DNA of 64,000 bases from Mycobacterium gallinarum. Its GTDB lineage: Bacteria; Actinomycetota; Actinomycetes; Mycobacteriales; Mycobacteriaceae. The position numbers were made by a program, and so were the translations under genes. Every line of letters starts with the position of its first letter. The first letter of the stretch is position 1. Below, piece by piece: positions 43,477 to 52,066 of the stretch. Where the stretch lies: the NCBI RefSeq assembly GCF_010726765.1, contig NZ_AP022601.1:1550001-1614000 (forward strand), in the 5' to 3' direction. Below the pieces are notes generated by a model. That model saw only the letters and a list, made by a program, of their open reading frames with translations, made no database searches and had not been told where the DNA came from.

Positions 43477-44553
43477 ATGGCAATTCGCGTCGCGCTCCTC
43501 GGCACCGGCAACTGCGGCAGCCTGGCGCTCAGGCAATTGATCACCGACGCGCGTTTCGAGCTGACCGGCGTATGGGTGTCGACGGACGCCAAGGTGGGCA
43601 AGGACGCCGGCGAACTCGCCGGGCTGGATGTCCCGACGGGCGTCACCGCGACCAACGACCTCGAGGCCATCATCGCCACCAAGCCCGACTGCGTCGTGTA
43701 CACCGCCATGGGTGACACGCGCCCCCGTGAGGCACTGGCCGATGTGCGCACGTTCTTGTCCGCGGGCATCAACGTCGTCGGATCGAGCGTCGGCGCGCTT
43801 CAGTACCCGTGGGGGTTGCTTCCCGACAAGGCCATCCAGAAAGTGGAAGACGCTGCGCGTGAAGGAGATTCGACCGTCTTCTTCACCGGAGTCGATCCGG
43901 GCTTCTGCACCGACCTGCTGCCTTTCGCGTTGGCCGGCACGTGTCAGAGCATCGAACAGATCCGCACGATGGAGATCGCCGACTACGCCACCTACGACGG
44001 CGAGACGGTGATGTTCGACGTGATGGGCTTCGGGAACGCGATCGGCGATCTGCCGATCCTGTATCAGCCCGGCGTGCTGTCCATCGCGTGGGGCACCGCC
44101 ATCCGTCAGCTCGCCGCGGGCCTCGGCATCGAGGTCGACGAGATCCGCGATTCCGTCGAACAGGAGCCGGCTCCCGAGGACCTGCACGTCGCGGTCGGCA
44201 CGATCAAGAAAGGCACCGTCGCGGCGGTCCGCTTCCTGATCGAGGGCATGGTCGGCGGCAAGCCGGTGATCGTCGTCGAGCATGTGACGCGCCTGGACCC
44301 CGATCTGCGTCCGGACTGGGCCCAGCCCGCGCATCCAGGTGGCTCGTATCGAGTCGAGATCACCGGCGAGCCGTCGTACTTCTGCGACATCGTGCCGATG
44401 AGCCGCAACGGCGGCGCCCCGTACGCGGCGATCCTGGCCGCTGCGGGCCGCATCGTGAACGCGATCCCCGACGTCGTCGCCGCGCCCGCGGGCATCCGCA
44501 CCACGTTGGATATGCCGCTCGTGACCGGGAAGGGTGTCGTCGCAGCGACGTAG
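43477..44553 (+). CDS. DapB-like NAD(P)H-dependent dehydrogenase/oxidoreductase
   Basis: The 358-residue protein starts with a Rossmann motif, VALLGTGNCGSLALRQL, and resembles the dihydrodipicolinate-reductase-like amine or diaminopimelate dehydrogenase-type proteins, with a C-terminal alpha/beta domain for dimerisation (TGVDPGFCTDLLPF, NGGAPYAAIL). It is not the essential DapB. Control by the KstR-type box suggests a role in steroid or lipid metabolism. The HAD phosphatase gene follows 11 bp downstream. Confidence 0.78.
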   Translation: MAIRVALLGTGNCGSLALRQLITDARFELTGVWVSTDAKVGKDAGELAGLDVPTGVTATNDLEAIIATKPDCVVYTAMGDTRPREALADVRTFLSAGINVVGSSVGALQYPWGLLPDKAIQKVEDAAREGDSTVFFTGVDPGFCTDLLPFALAGTCQSIEQIRTMEIADYATYDGETVMFDVMGFGNAIGDLPILYQPGVLSIAWGTAIRQLAAGLGIEVDEIRDSVEQEPAPEDLHVAVGTIKKGTVAAVRFLIEGMVGGKPVIVVEHVTRLDPDLRPDWAQPAHPGGSYRVEITGEPSYFCDIVPMSRNGGAPYAAILAAAGRIVNAIPDVVAAPAGIRTTLDMPLVTGKGVVAAT

Positions 44554-44564
44554 GCTGGGGCGCG

Positions 44565-45332
44565 ATGACCGCGCAGCCCGTGGCCGAGGACCCCACTGCC
44601 GAGATCGCCGCAAGTGAACCGGGGTCGCACGTCGGTGCCTTTTTCGATCTCGACGGCACCCTGGTTGACGGGTTCACCGCAGCGGCGCACGCCAGTGACC
44701 GCTTCAAACGACGGCAGGCCGGCATCGGCGAGATCCTCGGGGTCTTCGAAGCGGCGATGCGTTACCGGCTTCGCCGGATGCGGTTCGAACACCTGCTGAC
44801 CAGGGCGGCGGGCTATCTCCGCGGCGAGAGGCTGGCCGACCTCGATGACGTCTGCGAGCGGATCTTCGTCGACAGTCTCGCCACCCGAGTCTTTCCGGTC
44901 ATGCGCGAGATCGTCGCGGCGCATCAGGAACGCGGTCACACCGTGGTGCTCACCACCTCGGCCGTGACCATCCATGCCAACCCGGTCGCCCGCTACCTCG
45001 AGATCGACCACGTGCTGTGCAACCACTTCGCGCTCGACGGTGACGGCCGCTTGACCGGTCAAATCGAGCGACCCGTCGTGTGGGGGCGGAACAAGGCCAG
45101 CGCGGCAGTGGGCTTCTGCGACGTCAATCAGGTTGACCTGCAACGCAGTTACTTCTACGCCGACGGCGACGAGGACGCGGCGTTGATGGCGATGGTCGGC
45201 AACCCCCGGCCGGTGAACCCGCGCCCGAAACTCGCCACGCTGGCCGCCGAACACGACTGGCCGGTCCTTCGCGTCGTCGGCACCGGCGGGCGACGGCGCC
45301 CGTCGCTGCGCAGGCTCGTCGGCTACGACTGA
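44565..45332 (+). CDS. HAD-IB family phosphatase-like protein
   Basis: The 255-residue protein has HAD motif I in FFDLDGTLVDG (nucleophile Asp28, acid Asp30), motif II in VLTTSAVTIHANPVA, a Lys in RNKASAA, and motif III in YADGDEDAALM. The HAD-IB group includes SerB-like phosphatases and the phosphatase module of acyltransferases such as PlsC. The substrate is unknown. It shares an operon-like array with the DapB-like gene and a VOC-family gene 11 bp downstream. Confidence 0.82.
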   Translation: MTAQPVAEDPTAEIAASEPGSHVGAFFDLDGTLVDGFTAAAHASDRFKRRQAGIGEILGVFEAAMRYRLRRMRFEHLLTRAAGYLRGERLADLDDVCERIFVDSLATRVFPVMREIVAAHQERGHTVVLTTSAVTIHANPVARYLEIDHVLCNHFALDGDGRLTGQIERPVVWGRNKASAAVGFCDVNQVDLQRSYFYADGDEDAALMAMVGNPRPVNPRPKLATLAAEHDWPVLRVVGTGGRRRPSLRRLVGYD

Positions 45333-45343
45333 CAGGAGCAGCC

Positions 45344-45700
45344 GTGCCGGACAAATTCAATGACATCGCCGCGGTCATCGCGACCAGGGACTACGCCGCC
45401 GCCCGCGCCTGGTACATCCGTGTCATCGGCCGCGAACCCGACCTGGAACCGATCGAAGGCGTCGGCGAGTGGCAGATCGCCGCAACCGCGTGGCTTCAAG
45501 TCGTCGAGGATCACGACCGCGCGGGCAAGACTGCGGTGCGTCTCGGGGTCGACGACCTAGGGGCGCAGATCTCGGCACTGGAGGCCGAGGGCATTGCGAC
45601 CGGTGAGCTCGTGGTGATCGCCGATCTGGTCAAGGTCGTCGACGTCGCCGATCCGGACGGCAACGAGGTCTCCTTCGTCGAGGACCTGACCGGCGAATAG
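45344..45700 (+). CDS. VOC (glyoxalase/bleomycin-resistance) family protein
   Basis: The 118-residue protein has the beta-alpha-beta-beta-beta VOC fold with RDYAAARAWYIRVIGREPD at the N terminus and VADPDGNEVSFVEDL at the C terminus, the usual metal-ligand or ligand-contact Glu position. GTG 45344 follows aggagca. The family includes isomerases, dioxygenases and binding proteins. It may act on an intermediate of the neighbouring pathway. Confidence 0.78.
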   Translation: MPDKFNDIAAVIATRDYAAARAWYIRVIGREPDLEPIEGVGEWQIAATAWLQVVEDHDRAGKTAVRLGVDDLGAQISALEAEGIATGELVVIADLVKVVDVADPDGNEVSFVEDLTGE

Positions 45701-45758
45701 GCCTCATCGGCCGGCAATACCCCCCGACTGGTCACAACCGCCCGACGGCGTACTAAAC

Positions 45759-45772
45759 TAGAACACGTTCCA
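45759..45772. promoter_or_regulatory. KstR-type operator TAGAACACGTTCCA
   Basis: The site is a perfect match to TNNAACNNGTTNNA, 31 bp upstream of the nitronate monooxygenase-like start at 45804. Its core AACACGTTC is the strongest form seen among KstR targets, as far as I recall. Confidence 0.8.
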
Positions 45773-45803
45773 ATTCTTGATCCGGGCCCATCGAGGAGCA
45801 GTC

Positions 45804-46937
45804 ATGCGCACCCCCATCTGCGACGAACTCAACATCGAGTATCCGATTTTCGCCTTCACCCATTGCCGGGACGTGGTGGTAGCCGTCAGCAAGGCCGGCG
45901 GATTCGGTGTGCTCGGCGCGGTCGGCTTCTCCCCTGAGCAGCTCGAGATCGAGCTGAAGTGGATCGACGAGAACATCGGCGACCACCCCTACGGCGTCGA
46001 CATCGTCATCCCCAACAAGTACGAGGGCATGGACTCGACTGACCTCGACCCCGAGGTGCTCAAGAAGACGCTCAGCGACCTGGTGCCGCAGGAGCACATC
46101 GACTTCGCGAAGAAGGTGCTGTCCGATCACGGCGTTCCCGTCGAGCACAGTGACGACGACGCACTGCAGCTGCTCGGCTGGACCGAGGCCACCGCCACCC
46201 CGCAGGTCGAGGTCGCGCTGCAGCACCCGAAGTGCACCCTGATCGCCAACGCGCTCGGCACCCCGCCCGCCGACATGATCAAGCACATCCACGACGAGGG
46301 ACGTAAGGTCGCCGCGCTGTGCGGCTCGCCGTCGCAGGCGCGCAAGCATGCCGATGCCGGTGTCGACATCATCATCGCTCAGGGCGGCGAAGCGGGCGGA
46401 CACTGCGGTGAGATTGGCTCGATCGTGCTGTGGCCGCAGGTCGTCAAGGAGGTCGCACCCGTTCCCGTGCTCGCAGCGGGTGGCATCGGCAGCGGTCAAC
46501 AGATCGCCGCGGCGCTGGCGCTCGGCGCGCAGGGCGCGTGGACCGGTTCGCAGTGGGTGGTGGTCGAGGAGTCCGAGCACACCCCGGTGCAACATGCCGC
46601 GTACGTCAAGGCCGAGAGCCGCGACACCGTGCGCAGCCGGTCCTTCACCGGTAAGCCCGCGCGGATGCTGCGCAACGACTGGACCGAGGCGTGGGAGAAC
46701 CCGGACAACCCGAAGCCGCTCGGAATGCCGTTGCAGTACATGGTTTCCGGGATGGCGGTCGCAGCCACGCACAAGTACCCCAACGAGAGTGTCGACGTCG
46801 CGTTCAATCCGATCGGCCAGGTCGTCGGCCAGTTCACCAAGGTGGAGAAGTCCGCGGCCGTGATCGAGCGGTGGGTGCAGGAGTACCTCGAGGCGACCGC
46901 CACGCTCAACGAGCTCAATGAGGCTGCGTCTGTTTGA
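45804..46937 (+). CDS. Nitronate monooxygenase-like flavoprotein (2-nitropropane dioxygenase family, Rv3553-like)
   Basis: The 377-residue FMN TIM-barrel protein has the flavin-contact motifs GGEAGGHCGEIGS and AAGGIGSGQQIAAAL. It resembles Rv3553 of the M. tuberculosis cholesterol regulon, as I remember it. ATG 45804 follows gaggagc. A perfect KstR-type box precedes it. Activity could be nitronate oxidation or a related flavin redox step on a sterol-derived acyl chain. The following membrane protein gene overlaps its stop codon (TTGA). Confidence 0.85.
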   Translation: MRTPICDELNIEYPIFAFTHCRDVVVAVSKAGGFGVLGAVGFSPEQLEIELKWIDENIGDHPYGVDIVIPNKYEGMDSTDLDPEVLKKTLSDLVPQEHIDFAKKVLSDHGVPVEHSDDDALQLLGWTEATATPQVEVALQHPKCTLIANALGTPPADMIKHIHDEGRKVAALCGSPSQARKHADAGVDIIIAQGGEAGGHCGEIGSIVLWPQVVKEVAPVPVLAAGGIGSGQQIAAALALGAQGAWTGSQWVVVEESEHTPVQHAAYVKAESRDTVRSRSFTGKPARMLRNDWTEAWENPDNPKPLGMPLQYMVSGMAVAATHKYPNESVDVAFNPIGQVVGQFTKVEKSAAVIERWVQEYLEATATLNELNEAASV

Positions 46938-47383
46938 TCGCCGCCGCGTGCGCCGGCTTTCTGATCGCCGTGCTGTGGATGGACCTGATGTTCGACAGCC
47001 AGGTCCTTCGACACCGCGACGCTGACGTCCTACCGGAGCCGGTGCTCGCGTCGATCTGCGGGTATTACCGCCGGGCCACGACGACATCGCGGCCGATGAG
47101 TCATCTGATCGCAGTGGTGATGGCGATCCTGCTGGGCGCGCTCGCCGTTCGGTTCCTCACCGGCGATGACCCTTGGTGGCTGATCGTGACAAGTGTCGTG
47201 CTGGCCGGCTTCCCGATTGCCTTGGCGATGGCGCGCACGGTTCGCAGCGCCGTTCGCCTCGGGGCGCACACCGATGATCCCGCCGAACAGTCGCGGTTGG
47301 CGCGAGCGGTGTGTGTTGACCACCTGGTGTGCCTGGCCTGCCTGTCGGGCTTTCTTGCAGTCTGGCTGACGCTCGCCGGCTGA
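46934..47383 (+). CDS. Small integral membrane protein
   Basis: The 149-residue protein has four hydrophobic segments (about 2-20, 56-76, 82-101, 127-148) separated by charged loops. It starts at TTG 46934 inside the stop of the preceding gene, indicating translational coupling. I recognise no named family. Possibly it helps the KstR-regulated unit at the membrane. Confidence 0.6.
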   Translation: MIAAACAGFLIAVLWMDLMFDSQVLRHRDADVLPEPVLASICGYYRRATTTSRPMSHLIAVVMAILLGALAVRFLTGDDPWWLIVTSVVLAGFPIALAMARTVRSAVRLGAHTDDPAEQSRLARAVCVDHLVCLACLSGFLAVWLTLAG

Positions 47384-47417
47384 CCCCGGCATCTCGGCCT
47401 TGTTCTGGCCCGGGAAT

Positions 47418-47437
47418 TATGTAAGGTGTCATACATA
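47418..47437. promoter_or_regulatory. TetR-type palindrome TATGTA-N8-TACATA
   Basis: Perfect 6-bp arms lie 25 bp upstream of the TetR gene start at 47463. AT-rich and symmetric, it fits an autoregulatory TetR operator overlapping the promoter. Confidence 0.55.
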
Positions 47438-47462
47438 GCCCGCCGGACGGAGGTCCACGCGC

Positions 47463-48056
47463 ATGGTCAGTCCTCGCGAGCGGATGGTCATATCGGCCGC
47501 TCTCCTGATCCGCGAGCGCGGTGCCCACGCGACCGCCATCGCCGACGTGCTGGAGCACAGCGGAGCCCCGCGCGGATCGGCCTACCACTACTTTCCCGGC
47601 GGCCGCACTCAGCTGTTGTGCGAAGCGATCGACTACGCGGGCGAGTACATCGCGGCGAAGATCGCCAAAGCCGAATCCGGCGTCGACGCACTCGACAGGC
47701 TGTTCGCCGACTATCGAAAGCAGTTGCTGAAAAGCGACTTTCGCGCGGGGTGCCCGGTCGTCGCGGTGAGCGTGGAGGCGGGTGACCCCGCGAAGCCCGA
47801 CGCCGCCACCGCGGTGATCGAACGCGCGGCCGCGGCCTTCAGTCGATGGACGGACCTCATCACCACCCGCCTGATATCGGACGGCGTCCCCAAGAAGCGC
47901 GCCGCCGAACTCGCCATGCTGACAACCATATCCGTGGAAGGCGCGATCGTCGTCGCGCGCGCATCTCGGGATGTCGCGGCTCTCGACCTCGTTCATGGCC
48001 AGCTACGCGCCCTCGTACTGGCCGAGACCTCGGAAAGGAAATCCGGAGATGACTGA
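47463..48056 (+). CDS. TetR-family regulator (Rv0196-like)
   Basis: The 197-residue protein has the N-terminal TetR helix-turn-helix (AALLIRERGAHATAIADVLEHSGAPRGSAYHYFPGGR) and a C-terminal ligand domain with FRAGCPVVAVSVEAGD. The LmrA/YxaF-type pattern is clear. Its last codons overlap the start of the molybdopterin oxidoreductase gene by 8 bases. This order matches M. tuberculosis Rv0196-Rv0197. It probably controls the oxidoreductase. Confidence 0.87.
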   Translation: MVSPRERMVISAALLIRERGAHATAIADVLEHSGAPRGSAYHYFPGGRTQLLCEAIDYAGEYIAAKIAKAESGVDALDRLFADYRKQLLKSDFRAGCPVVAVSVEAGDPAKPDAATAVIERAAAAFSRWTDLITTRLISDGVPKKRAAELAMLTTISVEGAIVVARASRDVAALDLVHGQLRALVLAETSERKSGDD

Positions 48057-50337
48057 CCAGGACGTCGCCGCCGTAGCGGCCCCAGAAGATTGGCACCCGA
48101 CCGCATGCATCCTCTGCGAATGCAATTGCGGGATCGTCGTCCAACTCGACGGCCGCAAGCTGGCGAAGATCCGCGGCGACAAAGAACATCCGGCCTCGCA
48201 GGGATACACCTGCAACAAGGCGCTACGGCTGGACCACTACCAGAACAATCGCAGCCGACTGACCTCCCCCATGCGCCGACGTCCCGACGGTAGCTACGAG
48301 GAGATCGACTGGGACACAGCGGTCACCGAGATCGCAGCGGGCTTCAAACGCATCGCCGACACCTACGGCGGCGACAAGATCTTCTACTACGGCGGCGGCG
48401 GGCAGGGTAACCATCTCGGCGGCGCGTACAGCGGCGCATTCCTCAAGGTGCTCGGCTCGCACTACCGTTCCAATGCGCTCGCCCAGGAGAAGACAGGCGA
48501 AGCGTGGGTGGACGCCCACCTCTACGGCGGCCACACGCGAGGCGAGTTCGAGCACGCCGAAGTATCGGTGTTCATCGGCAAGAACCCGTGGATGTCGCAG
48601 AGTTTCCCGCGGGCCAGAACGGTGCTCAACGACATCGCCAAAGACCTCGAGCGCGCCATGATCGTCATCGACCCGGTGATCACCGACACCGCGAAGATGG
48701 CCGACATCCACCTGCGCGTGCGACCAGGCACCGACGCGTGGGCGTTGGCGGCCCTGGTCGCTGTGGTCGTGCAGGAAGACCTGTGCGACAAGGAGTTTCT
48801 CGCCGAGCATGTCAACGGTGTCGACCCCGTGCTGGAGATCCTGCGCACTGTCGACGTCGCCGACTATGCGCTACGGTGCGGCGTCGACGAGGAATCGATT
48901 CGCGCGGCGGCGCGACGGATCGGCGCCGCGACGAGCGTGTCCGTCTTCGAGGACCTCGGCATCCAACAGGCCCCCAACAGCACACTGTGCTCCTATCTCA
49001 ACAAGCTGCTCTGGATCCTGACCGGAAATTTCGCGAAACGCGGTGCCCAGCATCTACATTCGTCTTTCGGCCCGCTATTCCGTCACACTCGCGACGTCGG
49101 CCGCACACCGGTCACCGGCGCCCCCGTCGTCGGCGGACTGATCCCCAGCAATGTCGTACCCCAAGAGATGCTGGGCGATCACCCGGACCGGTTCCGAGCC
49201 ATGATCGTCGAGAGCAGCAATCCCGCCCACTCGCTCGCGGATTCCAACGCGTGCCGCGAGGCGTTCAGTGCGCTGGAACTGATGGTGGTGATCGACGTCG
49301 CGATGACGGAAACCGCGCGCCTGGCCCACTACGTGCTGCCGGCGGCATCGCAATACGAGAAGGCCGAGTCGACCTTCTTCAACCTCGAATTTCCGCACAA
49401 CACCTTCCATTTGCGGCACCGGCTGATGGAGCCGCTCGAGGGAACCCTCCCCGAGCCGGAGATCTGGGCCCGTCTGGTGCGGGCGCTCGGCGTGGTCGAC
49501 GACGAGGAGCTCGAACCGCTGCGGCGCGCCGCAGCCGAAGGTCGCGAAGCATTCACCGTTGCCTTCCTGCAGGCTGTCGGCGCCAGTCCGATGCTCGGCA
49601 AGGTACTCCCCTACGTGCTGTACGAAACGCTGGGACCGACTCTTCCCGAGGGGCTTTCGGGAGCCGCCGCGCTGTGGGGGCTGGCCCAGAAGGCGGCCAT
49701 GACGTATCCCGAAGCGGTGCAACGGGCCGGGCACGCCGACGGCAACGCGCTGTTCGACGCGATCTTGTCGAACCGCTCCGGCGTCACGTTCACGGTGCAC
49801 GAGTACGACGACGACTTCGCGTTGATCACGCACGCCGACAAGAAGATCGCACTGGGGATGCCCGAGATGCTCGACGAGATTCGCGGTCTGGCCGACGCGC
49901 AACCGCACTTCACGACACCCGACTTCCCCATCGTGCTCTCCGCTGGCGAACGTCGCGCCTACACGGCGAACGACATTTTCCGCGACCCGACCTGGCGCAA
50001 ACGCGATGCCGACGGCGCGCTGAGGGTCAGCCTCGAGGACGCCGAGGCACTCGGCCTGGTCCAGGGTGCGCGGGCCCGCATCACCACCGCGGCTGGCAGC
50101 GCGGAAGCGAGCATCGAGATCAGCGAGGCGATGCTGCCGGGCCACGCGTCACTGCCCAACGGGTTCGGACTCGACTTCGTGGACGGGGAGGGTAGGGAAC
50201 ACGTTCCTGGTGTGGCGCCGAATGCATTGACGTCGTCTGACTGGCGTGATGCATACGCCGGCACGCCCTGGCACAAGCATGTCCCCGCTCGTATTGAAGC
50301 GGTACCCACGAGGATCGAAGCGGTGAGCACGGCCTAG
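48049..50337 (+). CDS. Molybdopterin oxidoreductase, Rv0197-like
   Basis: The 762-residue protein is the size of Rv0197. It has an N-terminal [4Fe-4S] motif CILCECNC followed by a fourth Cys in YTCNK, then the molybdopterin-binding domains. The region where formate dehydrogenase or nitrate reductase supply a Cys or Sec ligand reads SNALAQEKTGEAW, with no Cys or Sec. No signal peptide or partner subunit gene is visible, so it is probably a cytoplasmic single-subunit enzyme. The ATG is preceded by aaaggaaatccggag. Substrate unknown. Its stop shares CTAG with the convergent TetR gene. Confidence 0.87.
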   Translation: MTDQDVAAVAAPEDWHPTACILCECNCGIVVQLDGRKLAKIRGDKEHPASQGYTCNKALRLDHYQNNRSRLTSPMRRRPDGSYEEIDWDTAVTEIAAGFKRIADTYGGDKIFYYGGGGQGNHLGGAYSGAFLKVLGSHYRSNALAQEKTGEAWVDAHLYGGHTRGEFEHAEVSVFIGKNPWMSQSFPRARTVLNDIAKDLERAMIVIDPVITDTAKMADIHLRVRPGTDAWALAALVAVVVQEDLCDKEFLAEHVNGVDPVLEILRTVDVADYALRCGVDEESIRAAARRIGAATSVSVFEDLGIQQAPNSTLCSYLNKLLWILTGNFAKRGAQHLHSSFGPLFRHTRDVGRTPVTGAPVVGGLIPSNVVPQEMLGDHPDRFRAMIVESSNPAHSLADSNACREAFSALELMVVIDVAMTETARLAHYVLPAASQYEKAESTFFNLEFPHNTFHLRHRLMEPLEGTLPEPEIWARLVRALGVVDDEELEPLRRAAAEGREAFTVAFLQAVGASPMLGKVLPYVLYETLGPTLPEGLSGAAALWGLAQKAAMTYPEAVQRAGHADGNALFDAILSNRSGVTFTVHEYDDDFALITHADKKIALGMPEMLDEIRGLADAQPHFTTPDFPIVLSAGERRAYTANDIFRDPTWRKRDADGALRVSLEDAEALGLVQGARARITTAAGSAEASIEISEAMLPGHASLPNGFGLDFVDGEGREHVPGVAPNALTSSDWRDAYAGTPWHKHVPARIEAVPTRIEAVSTA

Positions 50338-50885
50338 TCCGACAGCAGACGCTCCGTAGCTCGTTCAAGAACGTGGCGCCGACTGCTTGTCCCGTGGTCG
50401 GCTGCGATGAAGTGGTTGGCGATCGCCAGGGAGAAGGCGAGCATGGCGCGCGCCTCGACATCGTCGGCATCGTCGCTGAAGGTGCCGATCAGCGCGCGCA
50501 GGTACTCCATTCGCCGGTTGTCGACGCGCCGCAGACGTTTGGCGACCGACTTGTCGCGGCGCGCCCAGTCGCGCACCGCGAGGTCAATCGGCAGCAGCTT
50601 CTTGGAGAAGGTGAGCATGCCCGCCCTGCGCACCTTGTCCCGCGCATCTCCACCTTCGGCCTCCACCCGGTCGAGAACCTCGTCGGTGCTGCGGTGCTCC
50701 CACTCTTCCAGCAGCGCCTCGAGAAAGGCTCCCCTGCTGTCGAAGTGGTGGTAGAAGCCGCCACGGGTGACTTGCAGCGATTTCGCGAGAAGGTCTACCC
50801 GCACCGCATCCGGTCCGCCCGCCGCGAGCGCTTCCAGTCCGGCGTCGACCCACGTGCCACGGGGCGTGCGGGTCTGGGCGACCAT
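50334..50885 (-). CDS. TetR-family regulator
   Basis: The 183-residue protein has the TetR helix-turn-helix (AGLEALAAGGPDAVRVDLLAKSLQVTRGGFYHHFDSRGAFL) and a helical C-terminal domain. ATG 50885 is preceded by ggagg, 4 bases upstream, which decides the start against a longer reading frame that crosses the operator. It is divergent from a DUF2867 gene, and a 30-bp perfect palindrome lies between the two starts, probably its operator. Confidence 0.85.
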   Translation of the reverse strand: MVAQTRTPRGTWVDAGLEALAAGGPDAVRVDLLAKSLQVTRGGFYHHFDSRGAFLEALLEEWEHRSTDEVLDRVEAEGGDARDKVRRAGMLTFSKKLLPIDLAVRDWARRDKSVAKRLRRVDNRRMEYLRALIGTFSDDADDVEARAMLAFSLAIANHFIAADHGTSSRRHVLERATERLLSD

Positions 50886-50925
50886 GATCCTCCAGCTGAG
50901 TCGACGGGGCTTGACCACCGCGGTC

Positions 50926-50955
50926 AACCAAGCATACAGTACTGTATGCTTGGTT
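50926..50955. promoter_or_regulatory. 30-bp perfect palindrome, TetR operator and divergent promoters
   Basis: Two 15-bp arms meet at 50940/50941 (core GCATACAGT|ACTGTATGC). TTGACC (50911-50916) and TACAGT (50935-50940) form a plus-strand promoter with 18-bp spacing, and ATG 50946 lies 6 bases after it. On the minus strand TACAGT (50946-50941) pairs with TTGTCG near 50970. Both -10 boxes sit inside the operator, so TetR binding would block both directions. Confidence 0.75.
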
Positions 50956-51575
50956 CTGCGATACTCGACAAGAGCGAACACACGCAGCGGCCGTGGCGAA
51001 TCCACGATCTCGCCAAGGATTTTCAGGTTCTCGATGTGTGGGCATTGCCCACACCCGGTGGTGAAGGCGACTTCAGACAACTGGTCGACCTATGGTCGAC
51101 GTTCGATCCGGGAAAGTCCTCTCCCGTCGTGCGGGCCCTGTTCGCCGTTCGGTGGGCCCTCGGCCGGGTACTCGGCCTGGACCGGACCGACGCGGGTCTG
51201 GGCGCCCGCGTCGAGACGCTGCGGGACCGGCTTTCAGACGACTTGCGCCACGCCCCATACGATCTCGCGAGAGACGGGTCTCCATTCAGCCCGCTGTACC
51301 TGACCGACGATGAGTTCGCGATGGAGATCGCGAACCGGACGGTGCACGGTGTCCTGCATGTCGGGTGGGTGCCCGACGCGGCCGGAGGCTCGCGACAATT
51401 TCGCGGACAGATGGCGGTTCTGGTCCGGCCCAATGGCGCACTCGGTGTCGCGTATATGGCGGCGATTGCTCCGTTTCGCCACCTGATCGTCTACCCGCTG
51501 ATGATGCGCGACATAGGTCGAGCCTGGCGGGAGCGCCGCAGCGGGTCCGCTCCTTCTCAACGGGGACTTCGATGA
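50946..51575 (+). CDS. DUF2867 family protein
   Basis: The 209-residue protein matches the DUF2867 pattern with LVDLWSTFDPGKSSPVVRALFAVRWALGRVLG, DEFAMEIANRTVHGVLHVGWV and RHLIVYPLMMRDIGRAW. The function is unknown; the fold is possibly related to SRPBCC proteins. The ATG lies inside the right half of the operator, consistent with leaderless expression. It overlaps the next gene by ATGA. The TetR gene beside it likely represses the pair. Confidence 0.75.
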   Translation: MLGSAILDKSEHTQRPWRIHDLAKDFQVLDVWALPTPGGEGDFRQLVDLWSTFDPGKSSPVVRALFAVRWALGRVLGLDRTDAGLGARVETLRDRLSDDLRHAPYDLARDGSPFSPLYLTDDEFAMEIANRTVHGVLHVGWVPDAAGGSRQFRGQMAVLVRPNGALGVAYMAAIAPFRHLIVYPLMMRDIGRAWRERRSGSAPSQRGLR

Positions 51576-52063
51576 AGCGCGGTGCGACCACCCAAACCGT
51601 CGCCCGCCAGATCACGCCGCCTCCGGGCACCCGATCGGCGAGCACGCTCGGCCGCGTCGACTATGAAGATGCATTCGTCGTCGACGTCTGCGAGCCGTCC
51701 GCTCTATCCGCCGAGCAGTGGATGCGCACGATCCTGGAAGGCGCGCCCGCAGCGGTGCGGCTTCAGCTGCTGTCCGGCTGGTCTGCACTCGGCCTCAGGG
51801 TGAGCCTGCCGAAAGCAGACCGATCGGTGCTCGGCTGGCAGATCCGCACGGCAGACCCGGATTTCGTATTGCTGGGAGCTGAGTCACGACTCGGCATGCC
51901 CGCGGAATTGCTCTTGAGGCGTGCGACCGACCGGTTGCTATTTGCCACCTTCGTGCGCCACGACAATGCGTTGGTCCGCGCGCTCTGGGCGCCCGTGGTG
52001 CCCACTCACGTCCGGATGGTGCAGGAACTGCTGGCACGGGTCGGCAGCGACGTTCGATCCTGA
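51572..52063 (+). CDS. Hypothetical protein, SRPBCC-like
   Basis: The 163-residue protein shows no named family to me. Its pattern (DYEDAFVVDV, a helical segment SAEQWMRTIL, then alternating strands ending in a long C-terminal helix VPTHVRMVQELLAR) is compatible with an SRPBCC/START-like ligand-binding fold. It overlaps the preceding DUF2867 gene at ATGA, so both are made from one message. The neighbouring TetR regulator suggests a response to a hydrophobic compound. Confidence 0.6.
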   Translation: MKRGATTQTVARQITPPPGTRSASTLGRVDYEDAFVVDVCEPSALSAEQWMRTILEGAPAAVRLQLLSGWSALGLRVSLPKADRSVLGWQIRTADPDFVLLGAESRLGMPAELLLRRATDRLLFATFVRHDNALVRALWAPVVPTHVRMVQELLARVGSDVRS

Positions 52064-52066
52064 CCG

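Noticed and set aside
50195..50208. KstR-like palindrome GGGAACACGTTCCT
   Set aside because: It lies deep inside the molybdopterin oxidoreductase gene, and both flanking T/A positions of the motif are wrong.
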